This document shows, in pieces, positions 7,569-15,265 of a stretch of 35,077 nt of DNA (its first letter is position 1; every line of letters starts with the position of its first letter). Both the position numbers and the translations under genes were made by a program. The stretch is from a bacterium (GTDB lineage Bacteria > Patescibacteriota > Saccharimonadia > Saccharimonadales > UBA4665): positions 1 to 35,077 of the forward strand of contig JAJZCD010000001.1 of the NCBI GenBank assembly GCA_021851735.1, written 5' to 3'. Under the pieces are notes generated by a model. It was not told the DNA's origin, searched no databases, and worked only from the letters and a program-made list of their open reading frames with translations.

Positions 7569-8306
7569 TTATACCTTTCTAATGGCGCCAGGTTGTAGCC
7601 CGTCAAGTCGATACGGTCCAAACTGTGTGCGGTGAAGTGTTGATACGGTGTAGCCAAGGTCGGCAAAGGTGCGACGGATTTGACGATTACGTCCTTCTGA
7701 CATCTGAATTTCGTAAAGATTAGGTGGGCAATGACCATCCTCTGATTTATAGTTTCTGATCTGGCCTGTATGCGTCAGACTGTTGAATTGCCTCTTGTCT
7801 GGGACAAGCTGATAACGACTAATTATGAATTTACTGATACCATCTTCGAGCATAATGCCGTGGTCAGTTATCATCTGCTGATGGAGCGGCTGCAGCGGCT
7901 TATCGAGAGACACCTCATATACTTTTACTTTTTGTCTGCTTGGATGGGTCAGTTCCTGGGCGAGTTGGCCATCATTGGTGAGCACTAGCAACCCTGATGA
8001 ATCTTTATCGAGACGGCCTACAGGGTTCAGTTGCTGATATGTTTGAGGCAGTAGGTTATATATGGTTTTACTTCCCTGTCCGTCTCGGCTAACGACATAG
8101 CCTCGTGGTTTGTTGAGTATAACAGTGGTGGTGTTTGTTGCGGGCGTTACCAATCTGTTGTCAAGGGCAACAATGTCTGAATCGGTAACGTCTGTGCCGT
8201 GCCTGGCAGTATGGTTGTTCACCGTAACACGACCAGCGGCTATAGCCTCATCCGCTTTTCGGCGTGATAGCATGGTACTCGCGGCAAGGTATTTATTGAG
8301 GCGCAT
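7569..8306 (-). CDS. RsuA/RluB-family rRNA pseudouridine synthase
   Basis: A 245-residue enzyme that isomerises a uridine in rRNA. Residues 1-48 form an S4 RNA-binding domain (MRLNKYLAASTMLSRRKADE, then GRVTVN). The catalytic domain has NKPRGYVVS (65-73) and the active-site motif GRLDKDSSGLLVLTNDG with catalytic Asp100, and the conserved EGRNRQIRRTFADLGY near the C-terminus. This is the RsuA/RluB/RluE/RluF branch, with RluB-type 23S rRNA modification the best guess; the exact site cannot be decided from sequence. It lies about 80 bases upstream of der. A TATAAT hexamer ends 7 bases before the ATG, so the message is probably leaderless. Confidence 0.93.
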   Translation of the reverse strand: MRLNKYLAASTMLSRRKADEAIAAGRVTVNNHTARHGTDVTDSDIVALDNRLVTPATNTTTVILNKPRGYVVSRDGQGSKTIYNLLPQTYQQLNPVGRLDKDSSGLLVLTNDGQLAQELTHPSRQKVKVYEVSLDKPLQPLHQQMITDHGIMLEDGISKFIISRYQLVPDKRQFNSLTHTGQIRNYKSEDGHCPPNLYEIQMSEGRNRQIRRTFADLGYTVSTLHRTQFGPYRLDGLQPGAIRKV

Positions 8307-8313
8307 GCTGTGT

Positions 8314-8319
8314 ATTATA
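8314..8319 (-). promoter_or_regulatory. Consensus -10 box for leaderless pseudouridine synthase gene
   Basis: A perfect TATAAT on the minus strand ends 7 bases before the ATG at 8306. GCGACA, 17 bases farther upstream (8337-8342), keeps the GACA half of a -35. Confidence 0.6.
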
Positions 8320-8522
8320 GGGCGTATTGTTACTTGTGTCGCCTACCCCGATAGTACAATTATCCTGGATGTCTAGGACTGATATGGTCCTTGGTAGCAT
8401 TAGCCTGTGTATATTTGCGGTAGATGGCATGCAGCTTTTCTAGGCCATGTTACTGATTCGTGACGGCTAGGCGCTATGAACTACTTGAACAGCATGACTC
8501 TATCTTGAAGTAGCCGCTCTTT

Positions 8523-9761
8523 TTATAAAGCGATATTTGGGTCGAACGATTGACCGGGCGTATGTGGTGGCATGGGAGGCGTGGCGATTGCATCAGTGCT
8601 GTCGGGTTCGCCGCCGCCTACTACTGGCGTGGCTAGTGTTTGCGTCTGCGTGTCCTCTCTAGCCAATGGCGAGCCCATATTAGGTTTGCTGACATCACTA
8701 CTGATTGGTTGGATTACTTTTCTACCAGTCCCGATCGTCTCATTATTTGTAGCGGTTGCCGCTGGTGTATCGACAGCAGGTGCGGCTACAGGCGTACTAG
8801 CAACAGGCTCTGTGACCCGGGTGGCCGTAGAACTGGGTGGCACTGTATCACTTGGTGGGACTGGAGCCTGAATGTCGGGGGTTGGAGCGGCAGCGGTGGT
8901 GTCTGACTGCTGGGGGACGCTTGGGCTATTGGATGATGCGTTCAGTTGCTGTACTGCGTCAGCGATAGCTGAATCATTACTAGCCGCTGTGTCGGAAGTA
9001 CTATTCGATTGTATTTCGGCAGGCGGCGTGTCGTTGGGTGCCTCACTGTACTGTTGTATCTGTGCTTGTACTGCCGCCTCTTCAGTCTCAATTGTTTGGG
9101 TGTTGGCACTGGAGACGGCGGCAGCGGCAGCGGCCTGGTTGACTACTGGAGCGTCTGAGATGGGTGCAGCTGCTGGAGCTGGGGCTGGAGGTAACGTTGG
9201 CTCTGCGACCGGAGGGACTGGCGGTGTAACTTGGGTCGGAGCCTGAATGTCGGGGGCTGCAGCGGCAGCGGATGTTGGTGAAGCGACAGACGTCGCTGGA
9301 GCTACAGGTTCTTGTGTGGCGGCCGGCGTTGTCAGCGGGTCTTCCATTTTAACCCTAGGATCTGGAGGTGGCGGTACGTCTTTGACACTACTGCCATCCC
9401 CGAGCAGTTCTTTAGCTGCATTTACTATGTCTTCAAGTGTAACCTGTGATTTAACAAGATACTTGTCAGCGCCTAGGCTGTCGGCACGCTTTTGATCTTC
9501 GGTTTGGCCTAATGCGGTTAGCATTATTACTTTGGTGTGTTTGAGCTCATCAGTGTTTCGTAGAATATCGAGCATCTCAAACCCAGAGATCCGCGGCATC
9601 ATAACGTCGGATATAATTAGGTCTGGTTTGTTTTGTTTGGCGACGACTAGTGCCTCTTCGCCATTTTGGGCAGCTATGATGTCATAGCCTTCTGCCATAA
9701 GGCGGGCCTGATAAATCTCACGTAAATTGTTGTCATCTTCGACCAGTAGTACTTTTGCCAC
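8523..9761 (-). CDS. Response regulator receiver with long Pro/Ala-rich tail
   Basis: A 412-residue protein. Residues 1-119 are a CheY-like receiver: acidic pocket VEDD (7-10), phospho-acceptor D52 in LIISDVMMP, T82 and K104 (YLVKSQ). The remaining about 290 residues are low-complexity Pro, Ala, Thr and Ser with no folded output domain, ending in HTPGQSFDPNIAL. A phrase PDIQAP recurs in the tail, and the DNA there carries a near-exact 30-base repeat (about 8863-8895 and 9238-9270). The start is GTG, 47 bases after the stop of the kinase gene, so the two form an operon and a cognate pair. With no DNA-binding domain, output is probably by protein contact, possibly through the tail; this is inference. 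Confidence 0.9.
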   Translation of the reverse strand: MAKVLLVEDDNNLREIYQARLMAEGYDIIAAQNGEEALVVAKQNKPDLIISDVMMPRISGFEMLDILRNTDELKHTKVIMLTALGQTEDQKRADSLGADKYLVKSQVTLEDIVNAAKELLGDGSSVKDVPPPPDPRVKMEDPLTTPAATQEPVAPATSVASPTSAAAAAPDIQAPTQVTPPVPPVAEPTLPPAPAPAAAPISDAPVVNQAAAAAAVSSANTQTIETEEAAVQAQIQQYSEAPNDTPPAEIQSNSTSDTAASNDSAIADAVQQLNASSNSPSVPQQSDTTAAAPTPDIQAPVPPSDTVPPSSTATRVTEPVASTPVAAPAVDTPAATATNNETIGTGRKVIQPISSDVSKPNMGSPLAREDTQTQTLATPVVGGGEPDSTDAIATPPMPPHTPGQSFDPNIAL

Positions 9762-9808
9762 AGTATTAGAATCTCTTTTATGGTTATGTTTTTATATTGA
9801 TTAGTATA

Positions 9809-11218
9809 TCATGGCGTGGGGGTAGTTGGTACGGGTTCGCTCGGGCTGGCGCTACTGCTGGGTATAGAGACAGTCCCAGGTGCCGGAACACTGCTTGCTT
9901 GATTAGGCGTGCTTGCCTGTTCGGCAAGTTGCTTCTCTGCCTCTTGCGAGGCGACACGTGGTAAGTTTATATAGAACGTACTGCCCTGGCCTACGGTGCT
10001 CTCGACCCAGATACGTCCATGGTATAGCTCGACGATTTTACGGCAGATAAATAGTCCAAGGCCGGTGCCTCCGATGGTACGAGTGGCACTGTTGTCAACT
10101 CGGTAGAATTTTTGGAATAAATGCGGAATATCTTCGGGTGGAATGCCGTGGCCGGTATCACGTACATATAATTGCACGACACTATCATTACCAGTTAGCC
10201 CCAAGCTGACTTTCCCCCTCTCTGTGTATTTGCAGGCATTATCGAACAAGTTGGTAATTACTTCGCGCATGCGCTCGGGGTCGATTGTGGCATAGTACAG
10301 CGGTCTAACAACTTTAGAGGCGACAAGGGGCGTAGAGCTACTCGCGTCTATAACAGAACTGTTTGTCATATTGTTATTGCCGATCATAAAATCCAATGCA
10401 AGATTTTTTTTCTCGGCCGAGAAGCGCAAGTCAGATGTTAGTTGTTCCATGTATTCACCCATTTCAACTATCTCAGGATGGTTGGTCAAACGGCCGTCTT
10501 CGGCTTTAGCGCTGGTCAGTAGGTCCTGGAATAGCTCGCCTAGGTGTTTAGTGGCGACGTGGGCTTTTTCCAGGTACTCTTTAGCGCGGCTGTCTACGGT
10601 AGAAACTTTGTCATTTAAGGCAAGGCTTAGATAGCCTTCTATAGCGGCGACTGGGGTCCGCATCTCGTGGCTGGCAGTACTTATAAACTCGGCGCGTTGG
10701 TTTTCTGCTTGACGCTCCTCTTGGACGTCACGGAATATGCCCACCAGGCCTGTTATTTGCTGGTTATCAATGATTGGAGTGACACTAAAACTGGTAGCTA
10801 TAGCGGCATTTGATTTGCTACGAATTATGGCGTCGTTGTCCCGTACTGTTTGACTATTCTTGAAAGCTCTGCTGAATGGTGTCTGTGACTCGTCGATTGG
10901 TTCGCCTTTTTTGTCGAGGAAGACGCAAACCGATCTCCAGTCAAGGCCCTCTGCATCTTCTGCTGACCAACCTGTTATCGTTGTTGCACCAGGATTGAAC
11001 AGTTGGATGGTCCCTTGGCTGTCTACGAATATGACGCCGTCTTCAATGGTGTTGAGGATAATGTCACTTCTAGCCTTCTCATCGTGTAGGCTGGTTGCGA
11101 GCCTGGTCGTCTTAGCTGAATTTTTCCGCTTGGCGCGGCGCAAAGCGAGTAGCCAAATAGTGCTGCCTATAAGAATGGCGCCCAGCAGTCCCCCACCGAT
11201 GACATATATATTTCGCAT
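9809..11218 (-). CDS. Membrane-anchored PAS sensor histidine kinase
   Basis: A 469-residue kinase when begun at the ATG at 11218; a TTG at 11269 would add 17 residues. One transmembrane helix (about 3-25) is followed by a basic stretch, a PAS domain (about 53-165; ILNTIEDGVIFVDSQGTIQ), the HisKA dimerisation helix with phospho-acceptor His184 (STASHEMRTPVAA), and a HATPase domain: N box NLFDNACKYT (323-332), G1 DTGHGIP (354-360), F box LFQKFYR, G2 GGTGLGL (383-389). The C-terminus ends in a 45-residue Pro/Ser/Thr tail. With no sizeable extracytoplasmic domain, the PAS domain must sense a cytoplasmic or membrane-derived cue. It is followed in the same operon by its receiver partner. Confidence 0.93.
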   Translation of the reverse strand: MRNIYVIGGGLLGAILIGSTIWLLALRRAKRKNSAKTTRLATSLHDEKARSDIILNTIEDGVIFVDSQGTIQLFNPGATTITGWSAEDAEGLDWRSVCVFLDKKGEPIDESQTPFSRAFKNSQTVRDNDAIIRSKSNAAIATSFSVTPIIDNQQITGLVGIFRDVQEERQAENQRAEFISTASHEMRTPVAAIEGYLSLALNDKVSTVDSRAKEYLEKAHVATKHLGELFQDLLTSAKAEDGRLTNHPEIVEMGEYMEQLTSDLRFSAEKKNLALDFMIGNNNMTNSSVIDASSSTPLVASKVVRPLYYATIDPERMREVITNLFDNACKYTERGKVSLGLTGNDSVVQLYVRDTGHGIPPEDIPHLFQKFYRVDNSATRTIGGTGLGLFICRKIVELYHGRIWVESTVGQGSTFYINLPRVASQEAEKQLAEQASTPNQASSVPAPGTVSIPSSSASPSEPVPTTPTP

Positions 11219-11388
11219 AGTTAGTGTAAAGGTTATGTTTATTATCGGCTGAATGGGTTGCTTTTGCAACGTTTACTCTGGTGAAACAGGGACGGATGTG
11301 GTACTATGGATTGGTCAAAAATTGGTGTAATTGGAAAAAGCTACATGATTCAGCTACCCTAAATGTAGCGCGTGCATCACTGATATTT

Positions 11389-11465
11389 GGCCCCTTCGTC
11401 TAGTGGTCCAGGACGTCAGGTTCTCATCCTGAAGATCGCGGGTTCGACTCCCGCAGGGGTCACCA
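11389..11465 (+). tRNA. tRNA-Glu (anticodon CTC)
   Basis: A full cloverleaf: acceptor GGCCCCT with AGGGGTC (one G-U pair), D arm GTCTAGTGGTCCAGGAC, anticodon stem TCAGG/CCTGA with loop TTCTCAT and anticodon CTC at 11423-11425, T arm CGCGGGTTCGACTCCCGC, and an encoded 3' ACCA. It reads GAG codons. A weak promoter (TTGGAA 11331-11336, 18 bases, TACCCT 11355-11360) may drive it. Confidence 0.97.
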
Positions 11466-11498
11466 CATTACGCTCTGTTCGTCAAGTTCCAACAACTT

Positions 11499-11612
11499 GA
11501 GTCTCAAAACTTTACTCCAGGCACTCGTTAACAAACAATGAATCCGCATTGTTAGGCGTACTTTGGACGCCATGGTATCTTATGGATGCTTGCGCGGGAG
11601 GTTTTGAGACTC
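11499..11612. repeat. Folded inverted-repeat segment after tRNA-Glu
   Basis: A perfect 12-bp inverted repeat (GAGTCTCAAAAC 11499-11510 with GTTTTGAGACTC 11601-11612) encloses two further hairpins: AACAATG/CATTGTT (11534-11553) and GGCGT/ACGCC (11555-11571). A third hairpin, CAAGTT/AACTTG (11483-11499), abuts the left arm. No U-tract and no reading frame are present. The 114-base unit could be a small RNA, a processed tail of the tRNA transcript, or a miniature mobile repeat. Confidence 0.6.
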
Positions 11613-11625
11613 AGATCCAACACCT

Positions 11626-12132
11626 TTAGGCGTAATATTTATCAATAACTTGTCGAAGGCCGTCACTCACTTCGTTTGGGTGCTCTTTGACCAGTTTCTT
11701 TACCTTATCGAGTGGCATCCATATGACATTATCAATCTTTCCTTCCTCTAGTTTTGTAGGGGTTTGATTGTAGTGTAAGCGATAAACGTGGGTGAACCGT
11801 TTGAAGCGATGTTCCCACCAAGTTTCGTCAGAAGCGTAGTCACCTATCTCTTTGAGCTCCACGCCTTCAATGCCAAGTTCTTCTTGTAACTCACGAGTTG
11901 CGGCAGTTATGTAATCTTCGCCCGCATCCACATGTCCTGCAGCAGAGTTGTCCCAACAATTCGGAAATATATCTTTGGTTGGAGAACGATGCTGCAAAAG
12001 AAGCTCACCACGGTCATTCTCAATCATTATGCGTATGACGCGATGACGCAGGCCTTGTGCCCAAGCTTCTTGCTTAGTTGCTTGTCCAGCGGGTTTATCT
12101 TGCTCGTCTACTATCTGAATGGGCGCACTCAT
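11626..12132 (-). CDS. Nudix hydrolase (IPP isomerase/YfcD-like)
   Basis: A 168-residue Nudix enzyme. The Nudix box is complete at residues 66-88: GHVDAGE, seven residues, RELQEELGI, which binds the metal ions for cleaving a nucleoside-diphosphate-linked substrate. The N-terminal layout (IVDEQDKPAGQATKQEAWAQGLRHR, then LLLQHRSPTKDIFPNCWDNSAAG) is that of the isopentenyl-diphosphate isomerase/YfcD-like branch. No isoprenoid genes lie nearby and the isomerase-type TNTCCSHP motif is absent, so a hydrolase is more likely than an isomerase. The substrate is unknown. TATAGT ends 7 bases before the ATG, so the gene is probably leaderless. It is a single-gene unit. Confidence 0.88.
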   Translation of the reverse strand: MSAPIQIVDEQDKPAGQATKQEAWAQGLRHRVIRIMIENDRGELLLQHRSPTKDIFPNCWDNSAAGHVDAGEDYITAATRELQEELGIEGVELKEIGDYASDETWWEHRFKRFTHVYRLHYNQTPTKLEEGKIDNVIWMPLDKVKKLVKEHPNEVSDGLRQVIDKYYA

Positions 12133-12139
12133 AACCGTA

Positions 12140-12145
12140 ACTATA
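12140..12145 (-). promoter_or_regulatory. -10 box for leaderless Nudix gene
   Basis: TATAGT ends 7 bases before the ATG at 12132. TTGAAT, 18 bases farther upstream (12164-12169), is a reasonable -35. Confidence 0.55.
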
Positions 12146-12201
12146 ACGCAGCGGGCTTGCCTTATTCAATATGAGGAAGCTAGATTCCACTCCCGGCTGG
12201 A

Positions 12202-12453
12202 ATGCTCCTGACCGAATATATTCCCTTCAGGGTGTCATACCATTCGTTGACCTCAGATAAGATACGGTTCCAATTCGACACCAGATGGCTTGGCTACTTG
12301 AGCCACCCAGACTTTCCGCCTGATAAGGTATCTGCTCGTATAACAAACACCTTGCCTGAGATGTTTCGAGCGGGTGAAGAGGAGTCTATGGCTATCATTT
12401 GGAAGACCAGGTTTGCACAGGCGGCAGAACAAGTAGACTACATCTTCATCTAA
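12202..12453 (+). CDS. Hypothetical 83-residue protein
   Basis: A plus-strand frame of 83 codons not recognised as any family. It reads like real protein from about residue 19 on (DKIRFQFDTRWLGYLSH, then PEMFRAGEEESMAIIWKTRF), soluble and mixed in charge, with sensible codon choice. Its stop lies 2 bases from the stop of the opposing VanX-like gene, a tidy convergent arrangement. No clear ribosome site or promoter supports the first ATG; a GTG at about 12232 is an alternative. It could be the remnant of a longer gene. A 12-base string from inside it (GGTTCCAATTCG) recurs near 13282, where the translated frame again reads IRFQF. Confidence 0.4.
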   Translation: MLLTEYIPFRVSYHSLTSDKIRFQFDTRWLGYLSHPDFPPDKVSARITNTLPEMFRAGEEESMAIIWKTRFAQAAEQVDYIFI

Positions 12454-12455
12454 TT

Positions 12456-13169
12456 TTACAGGTCTATAACACCGTATAAGCTGTCTGACTTGCCGTAGAA
12501 CCAAGCCCATGTTTGGTCGCCATAAGAAAAGTGCCACCACTCAAATGCGACACTTGCTAGACCTTGCTCTAGCATAGCTCTGAGCAGCAACATTCTGTTT
12601 GCCTTTTGCTCAGGAGTGATTTGGTCGTAGTGCAAGTACGAGATGTCGTCATCAACATTCATGGTACTGCCAAAATCCACTAGTGTATTGCTGTCTACGT
12701 CAAAAAGCTCAACATCTACTGCCGCCCCACAGCAGTGAGGTGGCTGTGAGTTATCTGGGTCGCTTACAAAGGTACGGGCGTGTTCCAGTGCTTCTTCGTC
12801 GCTAACCTCAGGGTGGTCATCTTTATAGTCTTGCATACATTCCCTTAGCAAGCGGCGCTGAACGTCTAGTGGCCTGTGTCCAGCCCTTACGACTAACCTA
12901 TACTTATCATCAAGTGACTCGGCAGCCTTTTCTAGGCGCTTTAACAATCCTGTGCGAACGTAGATACCGTCATACTCCGGGTGTTCTGCAATATAGTCGA
13001 CGTACATACCGCCCTCAAAATCACCTTCCAGCGTCCATACTGGCTCAACCATGATTTTGTCAGAAGGCTCAACTTTTACTAGAGGGTCATCAAGGTTACT
13101 AAAGCCGATTTTGGAATAGTCTATCCGCTCTTTGCTTTTAGACCGCTCAACTCTTTCATCAGTATTCAT
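12456..13169 (-). CDS. VanX-type D-alanyl-D-alanine dipeptidase
   Basis: A 237-residue zinc peptidase of family M15D that cleaves the D-Ala-D-Ala dipeptide. The substrate-binding arginine is R99 in AGHRPLDVQ. The zinc ligands are H145 and D152 in PPHCCGAAVDVEL and H213 in EWWHFSYGDQ, with E210 as the catalytic base, so the active site is complete. No signal peptide is seen, as expected for a cytoplasmic VanX enzyme. There are no vanH or vanA ligase genes next to it, so the role is more likely recycling of cell-wall dipeptides than glycopeptide resistance. It stands alone and converges with the small frame at 12202-12453. Confidence 0.9.
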   Translation of the reverse strand: MNTDERVERSKSKERIDYSKIGFSNLDDPLVKVEPSDKIMVEPVWTLEGDFEGGMYVDYIAEHPEYDGIYVRTGLLKRLEKAAESLDDKYRLVVRAGHRPLDVQRRLLRECMQDYKDDHPEVSDEEALEHARTFVSDPDNSQPPHCCGAAVDVELFDVDSNTLVDFGSTMNVDDDISYLHYDQITPEQKANRMLLLRAMLEQGLASVAFEWWHFSYGDQTWAWFYGKSDSLYGVIDL

Positions 13170-13375
13170 GCCTATACTTTACTACACTATTACACCTGAG
13201 GTTCACACCGCTACGGGATACTGTAATGACCACTGCCCCCCTCGCAGTAAACTGTTCCAGCGTAATATCTCCGAACAGATTAGGTTCCAATTCGTTTCAA
13301 TGAGGCCCACTATAATCTTCTGTCTAGGTGCGAATACCTGACGGGACTAGCCCAGAACTGTTCGTTAACTTTCTC
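13170..13375. other. Intergenic region upstream of the VanX-like gene
   Basis: No convincing gene. It holds the upstream region of the VanX-like gene and a short string (AGGTTCCAATTCG near 13281) shared with the small frame at 12202-12453, perhaps a decayed partial copy. Confidence 0.35.
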
Positions 13376-13528
13376 TTACGCACCATCCAGACAATGCTTC
13401 TCCATTTCGTCGCCTCTTCCCTGAATAGGTACAAACTTTTTTGCACGGGGGACGCCATGGGATTTGTTATAAATTTCAGTAAGGAAAGTCTGCGGCCAAG
13501 CTAACCCGTTAGATAGTTCAATGCTCAT
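13376..13528 (-). CDS. Possible 50-residue small protein
   Basis: A short minus-strand frame starting at an ATG at 13528 (MSIELSNGLAWPQTFLTEIY and on to RGDEMEKHCLDGA). Codon use looks natural and a TAACAA hexamer lies 8 bases upstream of the ATG, the spacing seen before leaderless genes in this window. It would be divergent from the membrane protein gene at 13553, sharing a very short promoter region. I recognise no family, and it could be a gene fragment or chance. Confidence 0.3.
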   Translation of the reverse strand: MSIELSNGLAWPQTFLTEIYNKSHGVPRAKKFVPIQGRGDEMEKHCLDGA

Positions 13529-13540
13529 CAGTAAGTTTGT

Positions 13541-13546
13541 TACTAT
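13541..13546 (+). promoter_or_regulatory. -10 box for leaderless small membrane protein
   Basis: TACTAT ends 6 bases before the ATG at 13553; no ribosome site fits between them. Confidence 0.45.
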
Positions 13547-13552
13547 TAGTAC

Positions 13553-13816
13553 ATGACCAACAAGCAAACGATTATTACGGTAGGTGCCTTTTTTCTTGCA
13601 TTAGCTGTAGGCTTTCTAGGAGCATACGTATATTTTTCCTTGACAAGCACAACGTATCGGATTGAACTAGCGAATGGTTGTACTAAGCAAGCAAATGGTC
13701 AGGTTGTTAACGCTGGGATTGTCGGCCCTACTCTAGATGTACGGGTACCAAATAAATATTCCTCTAAGTTCTACTCTTTCGCCTTGAGCCATGGCGTGTG
13801 CTTAGACAAAAGATAA
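13553..13816 (+). CDS. Small anchored or secreted protein, unknown function
   Basis: An 87-residue protein with one N-terminal hydrophobic helix (about 7-30, TVGAFFLALAVGFLGAYVYF) preceded by a lysine, so the remaining 55 residues should lie outside the cell. That part has two cysteines (C43 in ANGCTKQ and C84 near the C-terminus), which could form a disulfide. No lipobox is present. I recognise no family. The ATG start is supported by the TACTAT box 6 bases upstream. The next gene, 240 bases on, is the anchored FMN-binding protein in the same direction; whether the two work together is unknown. Confidence 0.6.
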   Translation: MTNKQTIITVGAFFLALAVGFLGAYVYFSLTSTTYRIELANGCTKQANGQVVNAGIVGPTLDVRVPNKYSSKFYSFALSHGVCLDKR

Positions 13817-14060
13817 CCCACTCTATCTAACGATTTCACATTGTAATCGTATACTTCATATAGCATCACCTTACAATGTACCGTTGTTCGTATGGTTTCG
13901 TGCACTAGTTGAATCATCGAACGGTATACACTAGATTCAGTTTTTTTGTATCCGTCGTTTGATGTGAGGCTTCTTTCTATGCACAATACCCTGTCATGCA
14001 GCAAATTTTAAGCATGTACTGACACAATAATCGGAGTTAAGTTGTAAAAGGTTTATTCTT

Positions 14061-14513
14061 ATGAAGAAAGTTGTCATTGGGCTTGGCGTTGTCGGCGTGT
14101 TCGCAGTATATAGCCTAGGTATCCGCCATCAGAACCCAGTTATCAGCAAGCCATCGTCTTTGGCGAGTTCGTCCAGTTCTTCGGGCACAAAGTCTGCTAG
14201 CTCAAGTGCCGGTAGCTCTCCATCGGGTTCCAAAAAATACAAAGACGGTACGTATACTGGTAGTGCTGTTAATGTCTACTACGGTAATGTGCAAGTCTCA
14301 GCGACTGTCTCAAATGGGAAGATCACTGATGTTAAGTTCTTGCAGTACCCCTACACGCACGCAACGTCAGTATATATCAATAAGCAAGTTATGCCGTACC
14401 TGAAGCAAGAAGCTATCAAGGCGCAGAATGCCAATGTACAGATTATCAGTGGCGCTACGTATACCTCAGAAGGCTTTAGGCAATCATTGCAGTCAGCGCT
14501 AGCAAAGGCGTAA
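14061..14513 (+). CDS. Membrane-anchored FMN-binding domain protein
   Basis: A 150-residue protein with an N-terminal membrane anchor or signal (about 3-20, KKVVIGLGVVGVFAVYSLG), a Ser/Gly linker (33-57), and a compact FMN-binding domain (about 60-150, PF04205 type). The flavinylation motif SGATYTSEGF (130-139) is where FMN becomes linked to a threonine by ApbE; T133 is the likely site. It should carry electrons outside the membrane, handed over by the membrane protein encoded two genes downstream. AAAAGG lies about 9 bases before the ATG. It is the first gene of a tight three-gene operon: only 8 bases separate its stop from apbE. Confidence 0.9.
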   Translation: MKKVVIGLGVVGVFAVYSLGIRHQNPVISKPSSLASSSSSSGTKSASSSAGSSPSGSKKYKDGTYTGSAVNVYYGNVQVSATVSNGKITDVKFLQYPYTHATSVYINKQVMPYLKQEAIKAQNANVQIISGATYTSEGFRQSLQSALAKA

Positions 14514-14521
14514 TTCCCGTA

Positions 14522-15265
14522 ATGCGTGCGACCGAGCTTATTATGGGTATGCCAATCACCGTTGAGATTTGCGACCATGGGGCTAGTGACCATATGAAGC
14601 AGGTTTTTGATTATTTCCGCACCGTTGACGAGCGATATAGTCCATATAAAGAGACCAGTGAATTATCCGCTATCAACAATGGGCTACCCAAAAAAGAATG
14701 GTCTGAAGAGATGCGGGCAGTCCTGGGTATGTGTGAAGAGACTGAGCAACAAACAGATGGTTTTTTCAATATTAGACATCGTGGCAAACTCGACCCGTCT
14801 GGCCTTGTAAAAGGTTGGGCGATTCAGCAGGCAGCTGATCAGTTGTGCTCTAAGGGGTATAAGAACTTTTATATTGAGGCGGGTGGAGATATCCAAGTGT
14901 ACGGTAATTCTCTGGATAACGAAGGTTGGCGCGTCGGTATCCGTAATCCGTTTAACACGCAAGAAGTGGTTAAGGTGATACAGCTGAGCGATTATGCTGT
15001 TGCAACGTCGGGTACATATATCCGTGGTGAGCATATTTACAATCCACATAATAATAACCGCCCCGCTCAAGAGGCTCAGAGCTTAACAGTTATCGGACCG
15101 ACCATCTATGATGCCGACCGGTTTGCTACGGCGGCTTTCGCCATGGGGAAACAAGGCATGGCGTTTATCGACCAACTGCCCGGTTTTGAAGCGTACATGA
15201 TTACTGATCAACAGACGGCAATACTAACGAAAGGATTTGAAAAATATGTGGTTGAAGCTCATTAA
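14522..15265 (+). CDS. apbE: FAD:protein FMN transferase
   Basis: A 247-residue ApbE-family enzyme that moves FMN from FAD onto a threonine of a target protein, using magnesium. Visible motifs: MGMPITVEI at the start of the fold, DPSGLVKGWAIQ (91-102), YIEAGGDIQVYG (117-128), ATSGTYIRG (161-169), and the metal-binding DADRFATAAFAMG (197-209). It is shorter than the usual 300-340 residues and has no signal peptide or lipobox, so it appears cytoplasmic, whereas its obvious substrate next door has a membrane anchor. The start ATG follows the FMN-binding gene by 8 bases, and AAAGGCG overlapping that gene's end can serve as ribosome site. It overlaps the next gene by 20 bases. Confidence 0.93.
   Translation: MRATELIMGMPITVEICDHGASDHMKQVFDYFRTVDERYSPYKETSELSAINNGLPKKEWSEEMRAVLGMCEETEQQTDGFFNIRHRGKLDPSGLVKGWAIQQAADQLCSKGYKNFYIEAGGDIQVYGNSLDNEGWRVGIRNPFNTQEVVKVIQLSDYAVATSGTYIRGEHIYNPHNNNRPAQEAQSLTVIGPTIYDADRFATAAFAMGKQGMAFIDQLPGFEAYMITDQQTAILTKGFEKYVVEAH

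Noticed and set aside
8572-9495. Several long plus-strand frames rich in Gly, Ala and Val
   Set aside because: They are the reverse reading of the Pro/Ala/Thr-rich tail of the receiver protein, whose biased codons leave open frames on the other strand.
12456-13169. A vancomycin-resistance locus
   Set aside because: Only the VanX-type dipeptidase is present; no ligase, dehydrogenase or VanRS genes adjoin it.
13771-14004. 77-codon minus-strand frame
   Set aside because: It overlaps the end of the small membrane protein gene and has no start signal; composition looks random.
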